Origin: Chersky-267 sp963744115
Lineage (GTDB): Bacteria > Chloroflexota > Limnocylindria > Limnocylindrales > CSP1-4
DNA: 64,000 bases
Direction of reading: 5' to 3'
NCBI GenBank assembly: GCA_963744115.1
Contig: CAVUSI010000003.1
Span: forward strand, 682,001 to 746,000
The notes beneath the pieces are model-generated. The model was not told where the DNA came from. It worked only from the letters and a program-made list of their open reading frames with translations, and did no database searches. The first letter of the stretch is position 1, and each line of letters starts with the position of its first letter. This document shows positions 7,980 to 15,680 of the stretch, piece by piece. Made by a program: the position numbers and the translations under genes.

Positions 7980-9325
7980 GAGGCACCTCCCACGGCGACC
8001 GGCTCGCGGACCGTCCGGACGATCGGCTCGAGGGCGTCCTCGAGGGCGCCGTCGTCGACGGGGACGAGCTCGTAGCGGACCCGGGTGATCGGCTTGTTCA
8101 GGGTCAGGACCCGGGTCAGGTCGATCGGCGTCGCCGACAGGACGAGGTCGGCATCGACCGCGTTGAGGGTCGCCTCAAGCTCGGAGATCTGCGCCGGCCC
8201 GTAACCCATCGCCGGGACGAGCGGCTCGAGCCCGGGGTAGCGCTCCAGGACTTCGCGGATCGATCCGACGGCGACCGGTCGAGGGTCGACCAACGCGGCG
8301 GCTCCGAACCGCCGCGCAGCCACGACGCCGGCGCCGTACGACATGCCGCCGTGGGTCAGGGTCGGGCCGTCCTCGACGACGACGACGCGGCGGCCGGCGA
8401 TCGGCAGCCCGACGAGGGTCAGATCCGAGCGCGCCGCGACGACGACCGCCGCCGGGTTGAGCGCCTGGACCTCGCTGCGGACCTTGTCGATCGCGCTCTG
8501 CTCGGCGGAGTCGATCTTGTTGATGATGACGACGTCGGCCATCCGGATGTTCGTCTCACCGGGATGGAAGTGCTGCTCGTCGTTCGGCCGCAGCGGGTCG
8601 ACCACGACGATGAACAGGTCGGGCCGGTAGAACGGGAAGTCGTTGTTGCCGCCGTCCCACAGGATGACGTCCGACTCCTCCTCGGCCGCGCGCAGGATGG
8701 CCTCGTAGTCGACGCCGGCGTACAGGATGCGACCGGCGTCGAGATGCGGCTCGTACTCCTCGCGCTCCTCGATCGTCGTGTCGTACCGGTCGAGGTCGGC
8801 ATAGGTCGCGAAGCGCTCGACGCGCTGGGCGACGAGGTCCCCGTAGGGCATCGGATGACGGATGACGACCGGATGGAGTCCGCGGCGGGCGAGCAGGGCG
8901 GCGACGTAGCGCGTCGTCTGGCTCTTCCCGGCACCGGTCCGGCTGGCGCCGACGGCGACGACCGGACGGCGACTGCGGATCATCGTCCGGGCGGGCCCGA
9001 GGAGGGTGAAGTCGGCTCCGGCGGCCAGCGCCCGCGATGCGGCGTGCATGACCGTCTCGTGGCTCACGTCGCTATAGGCGAACACGACCCTCGCGACCTC
9101 GCGTTCGCGGACGATCGTCTCGAGCTCCGCTTCCGGCAGGATCGGGATCCCGTCCGGATAGCCGGGACCGGCGAGCTCCGTCGGATACCGGCGCCCGGCG
9201 ATGCCGGGGATCTGCGTCGCGGTGAACGCCACCACCTCGACGGTCGGATCGGCGCGGAAGACGACGTTGAAATCGTGGAAGTCGCGGCCGGCCGCGCCCA
9301 TGATCAGGACTCGCTCTCGCTCCAT
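7976..9325 (-). CDS. Cyclic 2,3-diphosphoglycerate synthetase-like P-loop GTPase (COG2403-type)
   Basis: The 449-residue protein has an N-terminal Rossmann-like domain, starting with the strand VLIMGAAGRDFHDFN, and a second domain with a P-loop, VGASRTGAGKS (about residues 125-135). An IINKIDSAE motif resembles the GTPase NKxD guanine-specificity element, and ILWDGGNND a Walker B strand. Homologues are annotated as cyclic 2,3-diphosphoglycerate synthetase or predicted GTPase, but most bacterial members are uncharacterised. It is the first gene of the argF-arcC-msrA operon, and its stop overlaps the argF start by four bases, so a role in carbamoyl-phosphate, amino-acid or nitrogen metabolism is plausible but unproven. 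Confidence 0.82.
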   Translation of the reverse strand: MERERVLIMGAAGRDFHDFNVVFRADPTVEVVAFTATQIPGIAGRRYPTELAGPGYPDGIPILPEAELETIVREREVARVVFAYSDVSHETVMHAASRALAAGADFTLLGPARTMIRSRRPVVAVGASRTGAGKSQTTRYVAALLARRGLHPVVIRHPMPYGDLVAQRVERFATYADLDRYDTTIEEREEYEPHLDAGRILYAGVDYEAILRAAEEESDVILWDGGNNDFPFYRPDLFIVVVDPLRPNDEQHFHPGETNIRMADVVIINKIDSAEQSAIDKVRSEVQALNPAAVVVAARSDLTLVGLPIAGRRVVVVEDGPTLTHGGMSYGAGVVAARRFGAAALVDPRPVAVGSIREVLERYPGLEPLVPAMGYGPAQISELEATLNAVDADLVLSATPIDLTRVLTLNKPITRVRYELVPVDDGALEDALEPIVRTVREPVAVGGAS

Positions 9326-9368
9326 GTCAGCGATCTCCTCAGGCTCGAAGGCGGTGGGGTCGGCTCGA

Positions 9369-10073
9369 TCAGCGGCTCGCCCGGGACACGTAGTCGCGGC
9401 TCGGCGCGTTGACCTTTCGGTCGTCGAGCACCCAGGTCAGGTCGGCCTGGACGGCGATGACCCCCGGGGCGGCGGCCACGAGGCGCTCGATCATCTCGGC
9501 GGTCGAGCGCGTGTCGGCACGTCCGCTGATCCGGACGACGCCCTCGCTCACCCCGATGTCGAACAGCTCAGGGTCGACGAGGAGGTGCCGGAGCAGGACC
9601 TCGGACCGGACGGTGTGGGCGATCTGGTCGTCGGTGCGCACGTAGGCGCGAACGAGGTCGGCACGCGTGACGATCCCGATGAGGACACCGTCGTCCGTGA
9701 CCGGGAGCCGGTTGACGCCGCGGTCGACCATGATCGCCGCAGCGGTGGTCAGCGAGGCCTGCGGATCGATCGTCACCGCGGGCGAGCTCATCGCCTCGCC
9801 AGCGGTCGTCGCGTGGATCTTGGCCAGCCCGTCCTTCGTCTCCTGCGACTCCCCACGGACGCGAGCCCCGCGTCGGCGACGAAGCGCGGTCTCCCCCTGC
9901 TCCTTGATGATCAGGTCGGCCTCGGACACGACGCCGACGACGCGGCCGTCGTCGTTGACGACCGGGAGGCCGCTGATCCCCCGGCCGACCAGGATCCGGG
10001 CGACTTCCTTGAGCGAGGTCTCCGGCTTCACCGAGGCCACGGTCCCGGTCATGACATCGTGGACGGTCATCAT
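9369..10073 (-). CDS. CBS-pair protein with C-terminal BON domain
   Basis: The 234-residue protein carries two CBS motifs, HDVMTGTVASVKPETSL (residues 4-20) with its partner half, and EAMSSPAVTIDPQASL about 90 residues on. A charged Arg-rich linker separates them. The final about 70 residues match a BON domain (VRISGRADT). CBS pairs bind adenosine nucleotides and tune partner proteins to energy state; BON domains bind phospholipid or protein. The frame is open upstream to 10421, but the tandem ATG at 10073, preceded by AAGGG, gives the canonical MTVHDVM start. It lies 43 bases downstream of the COG2403-type gene start on the same strand. Confidence 0.85.
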   Translation of the reverse strand: MMTVHDVMTGTVASVKPETSLKEVARILVGRGISGLPVVNDDGRVVGVVSEADLIIKEQGETALRRRRGARVRGESQETKDGLAKIHATTAGEAMSSPAVTIDPQASLTTAAAIMVDRGVNRLPVTDDGVLIGIVTRADLVRAYVRTDDQIAHTVRSEVLLRHLLVDPELFDIGVSEGVVRISGRADTRSTAEMIERLVAAAPGVIAVQADLTWVLDDRKVNAPSRDYVSRASR

Positions 10074-10302
10074 GGCGTTCCAACCCTTCAACGAGCGAGC
10101 ATGCGTCGATCCGTGCCGCGCATGCGTGTCGATCTGCCTCGAGCATGTGCGTCCGTCGAGACGGCAGACAGGGTCGAAGGTCACCTTGCGACGGGCGGTG
10201 CGTCCCATCGCCCGTTCGGCCCGGGACGAGCGTGCCGCTCGGCCCTCGCGATCCTTCCTCGGGCAGGCCACCATACGAACGAAACCGTCATCGGGGCATG
10301 TC

Positions 10303-10995
10303 ATGCAGCATCCGTCAGCCATCGTCATCGACCCGCCGAACGCCGCGGTCCGGCTCAGCGACCTCGGCTTCCTCGCCGAGTCGGATCTGCCCGACCGGCC
10401 GGGTCCGGCGTATCTCCTCATCGCCCTCCGGGAGAAGCCGTCGCTCCGCCACTACGACCCGGAGACGGTCGAGTACTGGATCACTTCCGGTGGGCGCGGC
10501 ACCCGGGCGAGCGTGACCTATGCCAGCCGGATGCCGATCGAGGCCGACTTCTCCTGGGGCCTGATCCGGATCGTCGATCGGCTGTCCGTGTCCAACGAGT
10601 ACCTGACCTTCGGCGGTCACCTGTCGGCGGCGTCGATCGGTGGGATGTCGGTGATGGTCTTCTCCTCCCCGGCCCCGCTGCTGCGGCGCGGCGGCCACTC
10701 GCAGGGGTGGGACGAGGGTGCCGAGGACCTCGGCGCGTATTTCGCCCGGCTGCTGGTCGCGGTGGATTACGCGCCCGGCTTCGAGGGCGTGGTGGCTCGG
10801 GCGGACCCGGTCACGCGCTACGCGTCGTTCATCGACGATCTGGCCGAGCGCTACCGGGCCAGCCAGCCGCTCCGGACCACCCACGCCGACCTGTGGCGCC
10901 TCCTCCAGGTCGAGGAGGCCCGGCTGCGACGCGACCTGCCGGCCGAATGGGTAGCGGGGACGGCCCTCCGGGCCGGCGCGAGGATCGACCGCTAG
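10303..10995 (+). CDS. Conserved-looking soluble protein of unknown function
   Basis: The 230-residue product has no family I recognise. It has no signal peptide or membrane segment and is rich in Arg, Asp and Leu, with Trp residues spread through the middle. The frame is open well upstream, but that part overlaps the divergent CBS-BON gene and is Arg/Ser-rich, so I take the ATG at 10303. It converges on the DUF6390-like gene with only six bases between stop codons, which together with its codon use argues that it is real. Confidence 0.6.
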   Translation: MQHPSAIVIDPPNAAVRLSDLGFLAESDLPDRPGPAYLLIALREKPSLRHYDPETVEYWITSGGRGTRASVTYASRMPIEADFSWGLIRIVDRLSVSNEYLTFGGHLSAASIGGMSVMVFSSPAPLLRRGGHSQGWDEGAEDLGAYFARLLVAVDYAPGFEGVVARADPVTRYASFIDDLAERYRASQPLRTTHADLWRLLQVEEARLRRDLPAEWVAGTALRAGARIDR

Positions 10996-11001
10996 AGCCC
11001 G

Positions 11002-11808
11002 TCAGATCGTCGTGTTCGCGACCGCGAGGTTGAGTTCGGTCACCGAGCGGAGACGGGCCGCCTGGGCCGGATCGAGCCGGCCGCACACGCGATCCCAATG
11101 GATCGCGACCTCGTCGCCGGCCAGCAGGCGGTCGCCGAACGAGGCCCCGTCCGGCGGCGACAGGTGGATCGGACGCGGTGGGCCGAGGTGGAGCTGCCCG
11201 TCCCGGAGCTCGAGCGGCGGAACCTCGACGTCGAGCACGCCTGGGCCGACCGCGACGACCCGTCCCGGCCGGACGAGGCAGCGCTCAAGGGCGCCGATGA
11301 GATCCGTCGGCAGGCTACCGCGCATCATCCCGATCCTGGGCAGGATCTCGAGGACGTGGAAGCTGTGGTGGACCGCCGAGGCGCCCTCGGCCTTCGCCTC
11401 CAGCCAGCCCCACTCGCGCGGCCGGGTCCGCGACCGGAAACGCTCGGTGAGGTCATCGTGGCGGGCTCGTGGCCCGACCCGCGCCAGCAGGTCGTTCCCG
11501 AGCCAGTACGCCTCGACCACCCGGGAGTCGAGCGGATCGGCGACGCCGTTCTCGGCGGCGATCAGCTCGAGGTAGGGATAGGCGCCCTCGAACTGCTGGG
11601 CGATCCGGACGAGCTCGGGATCGCTCAGGCCCGTTCGGACGCGGTCGGGAAGCGTCTCCCCGGACTCCGGCCCGCACAGGCCGAGCTGGTTCGGTGGGAA
11701 GGCGAACCGAGCGAACAGGAGCGGTCCCGGCAGCCACGACCCGACCGCGCCGGCGCGGTCGCGGGCGGGTGTCGACCCCTCGTCCGCGGGTGTGAGCGGG
11801 CCGATCAT
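11002..11808 (-). CDS. DUF6390-like hydrogenase-locus protein
   Basis: The 268-residue protein contains FARFAFPPNQLGLCGP near residue 35, which I associate with the DUF6390 family found in hydrogenase gene clusters. It has no membrane segment or Fe-S-type cysteine cluster; His residues around HHSFHVLEI could bind metal. It is the last gene of the hydrogenase operon, seven bases after the EamA gene. Function is unknown; a role in maturation or regulation of the hydrogenase is inferred from position only. Confidence 0.65.
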   Translation of the reverse strand: MIGPLTPADEGSTPARDRAGAVGSWLPGPLLFARFAFPPNQLGLCGPESGETLPDRVRTGLSDPELVRIAQQFEGAYPYLELIAAENGVADPLDSRVVEAYWLGNDLLARVGPRARHDDLTERFRSRTRPREWGWLEAKAEGASAVHHSFHVLEILPRIGMMRGSLPTDLIGALERCLVRPGRVVAVGPGVLDVEVPPLELRDGQLHLGPPRPIHLSPPDGASFGDRLLAGDEVAIHWDRVCGRLDPAQAARLRSVTELNLAVANTTI

Positions 11809-11815
11809 CGGGTGC

Positions 11816-12745
11816 CTATCGGGTGGACTCGGCGACGGGCGCCGTCCGTGCCCGGCGGACGGCCGCGACCATGACCAGTCCGATGCCGATGGCCATGAGG
11901 GCGAGGCCCGCCTCGACCGCCGGTGCCGGGATCGTGCCCGTCCGGAGTGCCGCGAGGACGCCGGTCACGAGCGCGCCGCCGACCAGGACCGAGGTCACCA
12001 GGCTGGCGGGGGCCCGCTGGAGCGCGGCGTACCAGGTCGTGACGTAGCCGAGCAGGAGGAGGCCGGTCAGGGCGACGATCGACCACTGATGGAGGGTGAA
12101 GGCGACGATCGCGCCGGTCCGACCCGACACCACGAGGAACCCGATGATGACGACCGCGCCGAGCGCCATCCGCGACGTCGTCGCGAGCCGGACACTCACC
12201 CCTTCTCGACCGAGCAGCCGCCGTGCCACGATCACCTCGACCGACCAGAGCAGCGTCGCGACGAGGATCATCGCCTCTGCGGGGCCGGCCCCGATCGCGC
12301 CGGTCGGGCCGATGAGCAGCGTGCCCGCCAGGAGGGCGACGATCGCGACCAGCTGGGCGATCCCGAGTGACTCGCCCAGGAACACGATGGCCAGGGCGGC
12401 GACCCAGATGAACATCGTCTTCTGGATAAGGCCCGCTCCTGGGCCGGTAGCGGCCGCCAGGCCGCTGAAGAACAGGATGAACGGGATGCTCCCGCCGATG
12501 ACCGCAAGGGCGAGCAGCCCGGTCGACCGCCGCCGGTCGAGGGCCCGGACCTCGTGGGCACCGCCCGTCGCCAGGAGGATCCCGAGGAGGACGAGACCGA
12601 CCAGGGCGTTCCTCGCTCCGGTCAGCGCGACCGGGTCGTTGAACTCCTTCACGACGAGCCCGTTGACGAAGATGGAGACGCCCGAGATGCATGCCGTGGC
12701 TGCGGCCAGCCCGATGCCCCATCCGGTCGTGCGCGGGAGCCTCAT
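11816..12745 (-). CDS. EamA/DMT-family transporter
   Basis: The 309-residue protein has about ten hydrophobic segments arranged as two EamA repeats, with the typical small-residue helices (GVSIFVNGLVVK early, and a second repeat starting near EAMILVATLLWS). Family members export metabolites such as amino acids or drugs across the inner membrane. Its ATG overlaps the hypC stop by four bases, so it is translationally coupled to the hydrogenase maturation genes. A metal, electron-carrier or metabolite role for hydrogenase is possible but unsupported. Confidence 0.85.
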   Translation of the reverse strand: MRLPRTTGWGIGLAAATACISGVSIFVNGLVVKEFNDPVALTGARNALVGLVLLGILLATGGAHEVRALDRRRSTGLLALAVIGGSIPFILFFSGLAAATGPGAGLIQKTMFIWVAALAIVFLGESLGIAQLVAIVALLAGTLLIGPTGAIGAGPAEAMILVATLLWSVEVIVARRLLGREGVSVRLATTSRMALGAVVIIGFLVVSGRTGAIVAFTLHQWSIVALTGLLLLGYVTTWYAALQRAPASLVTSVLVGGALVTGVLAALRTGTIPAPAVEAGLALMAIGIGLVMVAAVRRARTAPVAESTR

Positions 12746-13008
12746 CGCGTTCCTCCTAGGGTGTCGTGTCTGCGTAGCGGGACCGCAGCCGGTGAGCCGG
12801 CCGGCGGAAGCCCGATGATCTCGAGGGCGTCCCGGTCCTCCGGGTCGACCCGCCCGAGGACGGTCCCGAGACCGACCAGGACGAGGTCACCCGGCGCGAG
12901 ATCCGGGATCATCAGTGACATCGCCCGGCGCCGCATGCCGCCGTCGAGATCGACGACCGCCTGGCCGTCCTCGACCGCGACGACCCGCCCGATCGACGTC
13001 TGGCACAT
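12742..13008 (-). CDS. hypC: Hydrogenase maturation chaperone HypC/HupF family
   Basis: HypC carries the Fe(CN)2CO group to the hydrogenase large subunit. The 88-residue protein starts MCQTSIGRV, with the essential Cys immediately after the start Met, and has the following OB-fold pattern with PGDLVLVGLG near the middle. The C-terminal about 20 residues extend beyond minimal HypC. It lies one base after the maturation protease stop. No hypA, B, D, E or F is in this window, so the remaining assembly genes must be elsewhere. Confidence 0.9.
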   Translation of the reverse strand: MCQTSIGRVVAVEDGQAVVDLDGGMRRRAMSLMIPDLAPGDLVLVGLGTVLGRVDPEDRDALEIIGLPPAGSPAAVPLRRHDTLGGTR

Positions 13009-13009
13009 G

Positions 13010-13537
13010 TCAGGCCTCGACCTCGGCAACCGAGCAGGTCGCCGCGCCGTGGGTGGCGAGGCAGCGGAGCTCGGACGCGATGGCCTCGCGGTAGGCGGGG
13101 ATGGCCGCCCGGACCACCCGGGACAGCGGCGTGCCATAGCCGAACCGGTGCCCGGCGAGGCCGATGAAGGCCCCCGCGACGGGCTCGTCCCGGACGATCC
13201 CGGCCAGGGCGACCACGAGGTGGATCGGGAGCTCGTGCGACGAACGCGGCGTGAACGTCGGACGCTCGGTCAGCTCGCGCAGGGTCAGCCGCACGATCTC
13301 GCCGGGCTCCGGACCGGCGACCGCGTCGAGGATGACGCACTCGACGCCGGGCGGCAGGTCGACCAGGTCTTCGACCCGCAGCTCGAGACAGCGACGGACC
13401 TCGAGGTCCTTCTGGATGTCGGGCGGCAGGGTCGGCAGGAGGGTCGCCACGGTGGCCAACGCGACCCCGTCGTCCCCGCGATCGGCGTTCCCGCAGACGA
13501 TGATCCGGACGGTCGGGGCCGGGAGATGGCCGCTCAC
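13010..13537 (-). CDS. Hydrogenase maturation protease (HyaD/HycI type)
   Basis: This endopeptidase removes the C-terminal tail of the large subunit after Ni insertion. The 175-residue protein has IIVCGNADRGDDGVALA at the N-terminus (the GNxxxxDDG motif with an Asp metal ligand), DAVAGPEPGE in the middle (second ligand region), and the SSHELPIHLVVAL segment with the conserved His. I chose the GTG at 13537 because it overlaps the large-subunit stop (GTGA) and gives family length; the open frame upstream is antisense noise. Confidence 0.9.
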   Translation of the reverse strand: MSGHLPAPTVRIIVCGNADRGDDGVALATVATLLPTLPPDIQKDLEVRRCLELRVEDLVDLPPGVECVILDAVAGPEPGEIVRLTLRELTERPTFTPRSSHELPIHLVVALAGIVRDEPVAGAFIGLAGHRFGYGTPLSRVVRAAIPAYREAIASELRCLATHGAATCSVAEVEA

Positions 13538-14850
13538 GATGTCGCCTCCACGGTCAGGTCCAGGAAGTGGGTCGCACACGAGATGCACGGGTCGTAGCTC
13601 CGGATGAGCTGCTCCAGTCGATGCGTCGCGACGTCGTGCGGCTCGTCGAGGATCGACGGCGCGAACGAGGTCATGTCGGCCTCGATGGCGGCCTGGTTCT
13701 GGCTGGTCGGCGGGACGATCCTGGCCGACGCGACCCGGCCGCGCTCGTCGAGCTCGTAGTGGTGGAACAGCAGGCCCCGCGGCGCCTCGGTCGCCCACGA
13801 GGCCGTACCGGCGCTGGGGGTCCACGGCTCGGTGGCACGTTCGGGCGCGACGTAGCCGTCGACGATGTCGAGCGCCTCGGCGACCGCGTGGACGAGCTCG
13901 ATCGCCCGCGCCGCGATGCTCCAGTACGGGTTGCGTCGGATCGCGTCGGCCAGTCCGATCCGGTCGAGCGCGGCGTGCGCCGTCGGATGGAGCTGGTCCG
14001 CAGCGAGGGTGATCCGGGCGGCCGGGCCCAGCAGGTATGGCACGCGGTCGCCCATGTGCGCCTGGAGGGCGTGGGACCAGGGGACCTGCTCCTCGTGGAA
14101 GGCCGTCTCCCAGTCCGTCGGCGCGAGGTCGAGCCCGTCCGACGAGACGATCCGTCCGTCGTTCATCGGGTACTCCGTCGGATGACGGAGCGAGACGAAG
14201 CGCTCCTCGCGTTCGAAGTCCGGGGCGACGAAGCTCGCGACCCAATCGACGGTCGCCAGGGCGTGATCCAGGGCTGCGTCGAGGTCCGGACGGAGGGCCT
14301 GGAGCTCGCGCCTGGTCGGCACCTTCGAGAAGCCGCCGACGCGCACGCTCACCGGATGGATGGGTCGCCCGCCGAGGACCGCCACGATCCGGTTGCCGGC
14401 CTTCTTGAGCGCCAGCCCGCGTTCGACCGCGGCACGATCGAGGTTCGCGAGCTCGACGGCGTTGGCACAACCCAGGAAGTCGGGCGCATGGAGCAGGTAG
14501 ACGTGGAGCGCATGGCTCTCGATCCACTCGCCGCAGTAGAGCAGGCGACGGAGCGTCCGGACGGACGGCTCGATCGCGACCCCGCCCAGGTCCTCGAAAG
14601 CGTGGACCGCCGACATCTGGTACGCGACCGGGCAGATGCCGCAGATGCGGGCGACGATGTCGAGCACCTCGTTCGGCGTCCGCCCGACGACCAGCCGTTC
14701 GAAGTAGCGCGGCGCCTCGAAGATCGCCAGCTGCAATTCGATCACCTGTCCGTCGCGGACCACCAGCCGGAGCGAACCCTCGCCCTCGACCCGGGTGATG
14801 CCCTGGACATCGAACCGCTGCTCACCGGTCGTCACGTGGGTCCCGTGCAT
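13534..14850 (-). CDS. hyhL: NiFe hydrogenase large (alpha) subunit, group 3b type
   Basis: The 438-residue catalytic subunit holds the NiFe site. The L1 motif RICGICP is at residues 69-75 and the L2 motif DPCISC at about 420-425, supplying the four Ni-ligand cysteines. Ten residues follow the conserved His after L2, which is the tail expected to be cut by the adjacent protease. The compact length and linkage to an NAD(P)-binding subunit point to a soluble, bidirectional, NADP-linked group 3b enzyme. Its ATG shares one base with the small-subunit stop. Confidence 0.95.
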   Translation of the reverse strand: MHGTHVTTGEQRFDVQGITRVEGEGSLRLVVRDGQVIELQLAIFEAPRYFERLVVGRTPNEVLDIVARICGICPVAYQMSAVHAFEDLGGVAIEPSVRTLRRLLYCGEWIESHALHVYLLHAPDFLGCANAVELANLDRAAVERGLALKKAGNRIVAVLGGRPIHPVSVRVGGFSKVPTRRELQALRPDLDAALDHALATVDWVASFVAPDFEREERFVSLRHPTEYPMNDGRIVSSDGLDLAPTDWETAFHEEQVPWSHALQAHMGDRVPYLLGPAARITLAADQLHPTAHAALDRIGLADAIRRNPYWSIAARAIELVHAVAEALDIVDGYVAPERATEPWTPSAGTASWATEAPRGLLFHHYELDERGRVASARIVPPTSQNQAAIEADMTSFAPSILDEPHDVATHRLEQLIRSYDPCISCATHFLDLTVEATS

Positions 14851-15680
14851 CAGGAGGCCTCCCCGCTGTCACTGGCGATGGGGGGTCCGCCCAGGCTGTC
14901 GATGACGCTGCGGAAGGGCGGGGCGTAGGCCGTGAACCCCGAGAAGAGCCGCGCCGTGTCGGCATCGCTGCGCCCGTCCCGGCCGAACCAGCGGGCCAGG
15001 CTCGGGGCGTTCGCCGCCTCACGCGGCCCGAAGCAGCCGTAGCACCCGCGTGCATAGGCCGGACAGAGCGCTCCGCATCCGGTGTGGGTGACCGGCCCGA
15101 GGCACGGCCCGTTGCCGGTGACCAGGACGCAGACCGTGCCGCGCCGCTTGCACTCGAGGCAGACCGACTCGTCGGGCAGTTGCGGACGCCGGCCGACGGT
15201 CAGGGCGGTGAGCAGCTCGAGGAGCTGGCCCGGGTCGATCGGGCAGCCTCGCAGCTCGGCGTCGACCGCGACGTGGTCGGAGATCGGCGTGGAGGTCGCC
15301 AGGGACTCGACGTATTCGGGATGGGCATAGACGGCCGCGCGATAGGCGTCGTGGTCGGCCCAGTTGCGGAGGGCCTGGATGCCGCCGGCCGTAGCGCAGG
15401 CGCCGATCGTCACCAGCAGCGGGGTCTCGCGCCGGATGCGGACGATCTCCTCGGCCTGCTCAGGGGTGCTGATCGAGCCCTCGACCAGGACGATGTCGAA
15501 CGGACCCGAGGATCGGTACGAGGACGCCTCGGCGAACTCGACGAGGTCGAACCGCACCAGGAGGTCCAGCAGATGGTCCTCGAGATCGAGGATCGTCAAC
15601 TGGCAGCCGTCGCACGACGCGAACTTCATGATGCCGAGCCGAGGTCGCGACGCGATCGTGGCTCGCACGGCGCCGGTCAT
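14850..15680 (-). CDS. hyhS: NiFe hydrogenase small (delta) subunit
   Basis: The 276-residue Fe-S subunit passes electrons from the NiFe site to the flavoprotein. The proximal-cluster motif CDGCQL is at about residues 23-28, with later ligands in IGACATAGG and RGCPIDPGQ. A second cysteine-rich half (ESVCLECKRRGTVCVL, GPCLGPVTHTGCGALCPA, RGCYGCFG) fits medial and distal 4Fe-4S clusters as in group 3b/3d small subunits. No Tat signal is seen, consistent with a cytoplasmic enzyme. ATG 15680 shares a base with the stop of the upstream fused subunit. Confidence 0.94.
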   Translation of the reverse strand: MTGAVRATIASRPRLGIMKFASCDGCQLTILDLEDHLLDLLVRFDLVEFAEASSYRSSGPFDIVLVEGSISTPEQAEEIVRIRRETPLLVTIGACATAGGIQALRNWADHDAYRAAVYAHPEYVESLATSTPISDHVAVDAELRGCPIDPGQLLELLTALTVGRRPQLPDESVCLECKRRGTVCVLVTGNGPCLGPVTHTGCGALCPAYARGCYGCFGPREAANAPSLARWFGRDGRSDADTARLFSGFTAYAPPFRSVIDSLGGPPIASDSGEAS

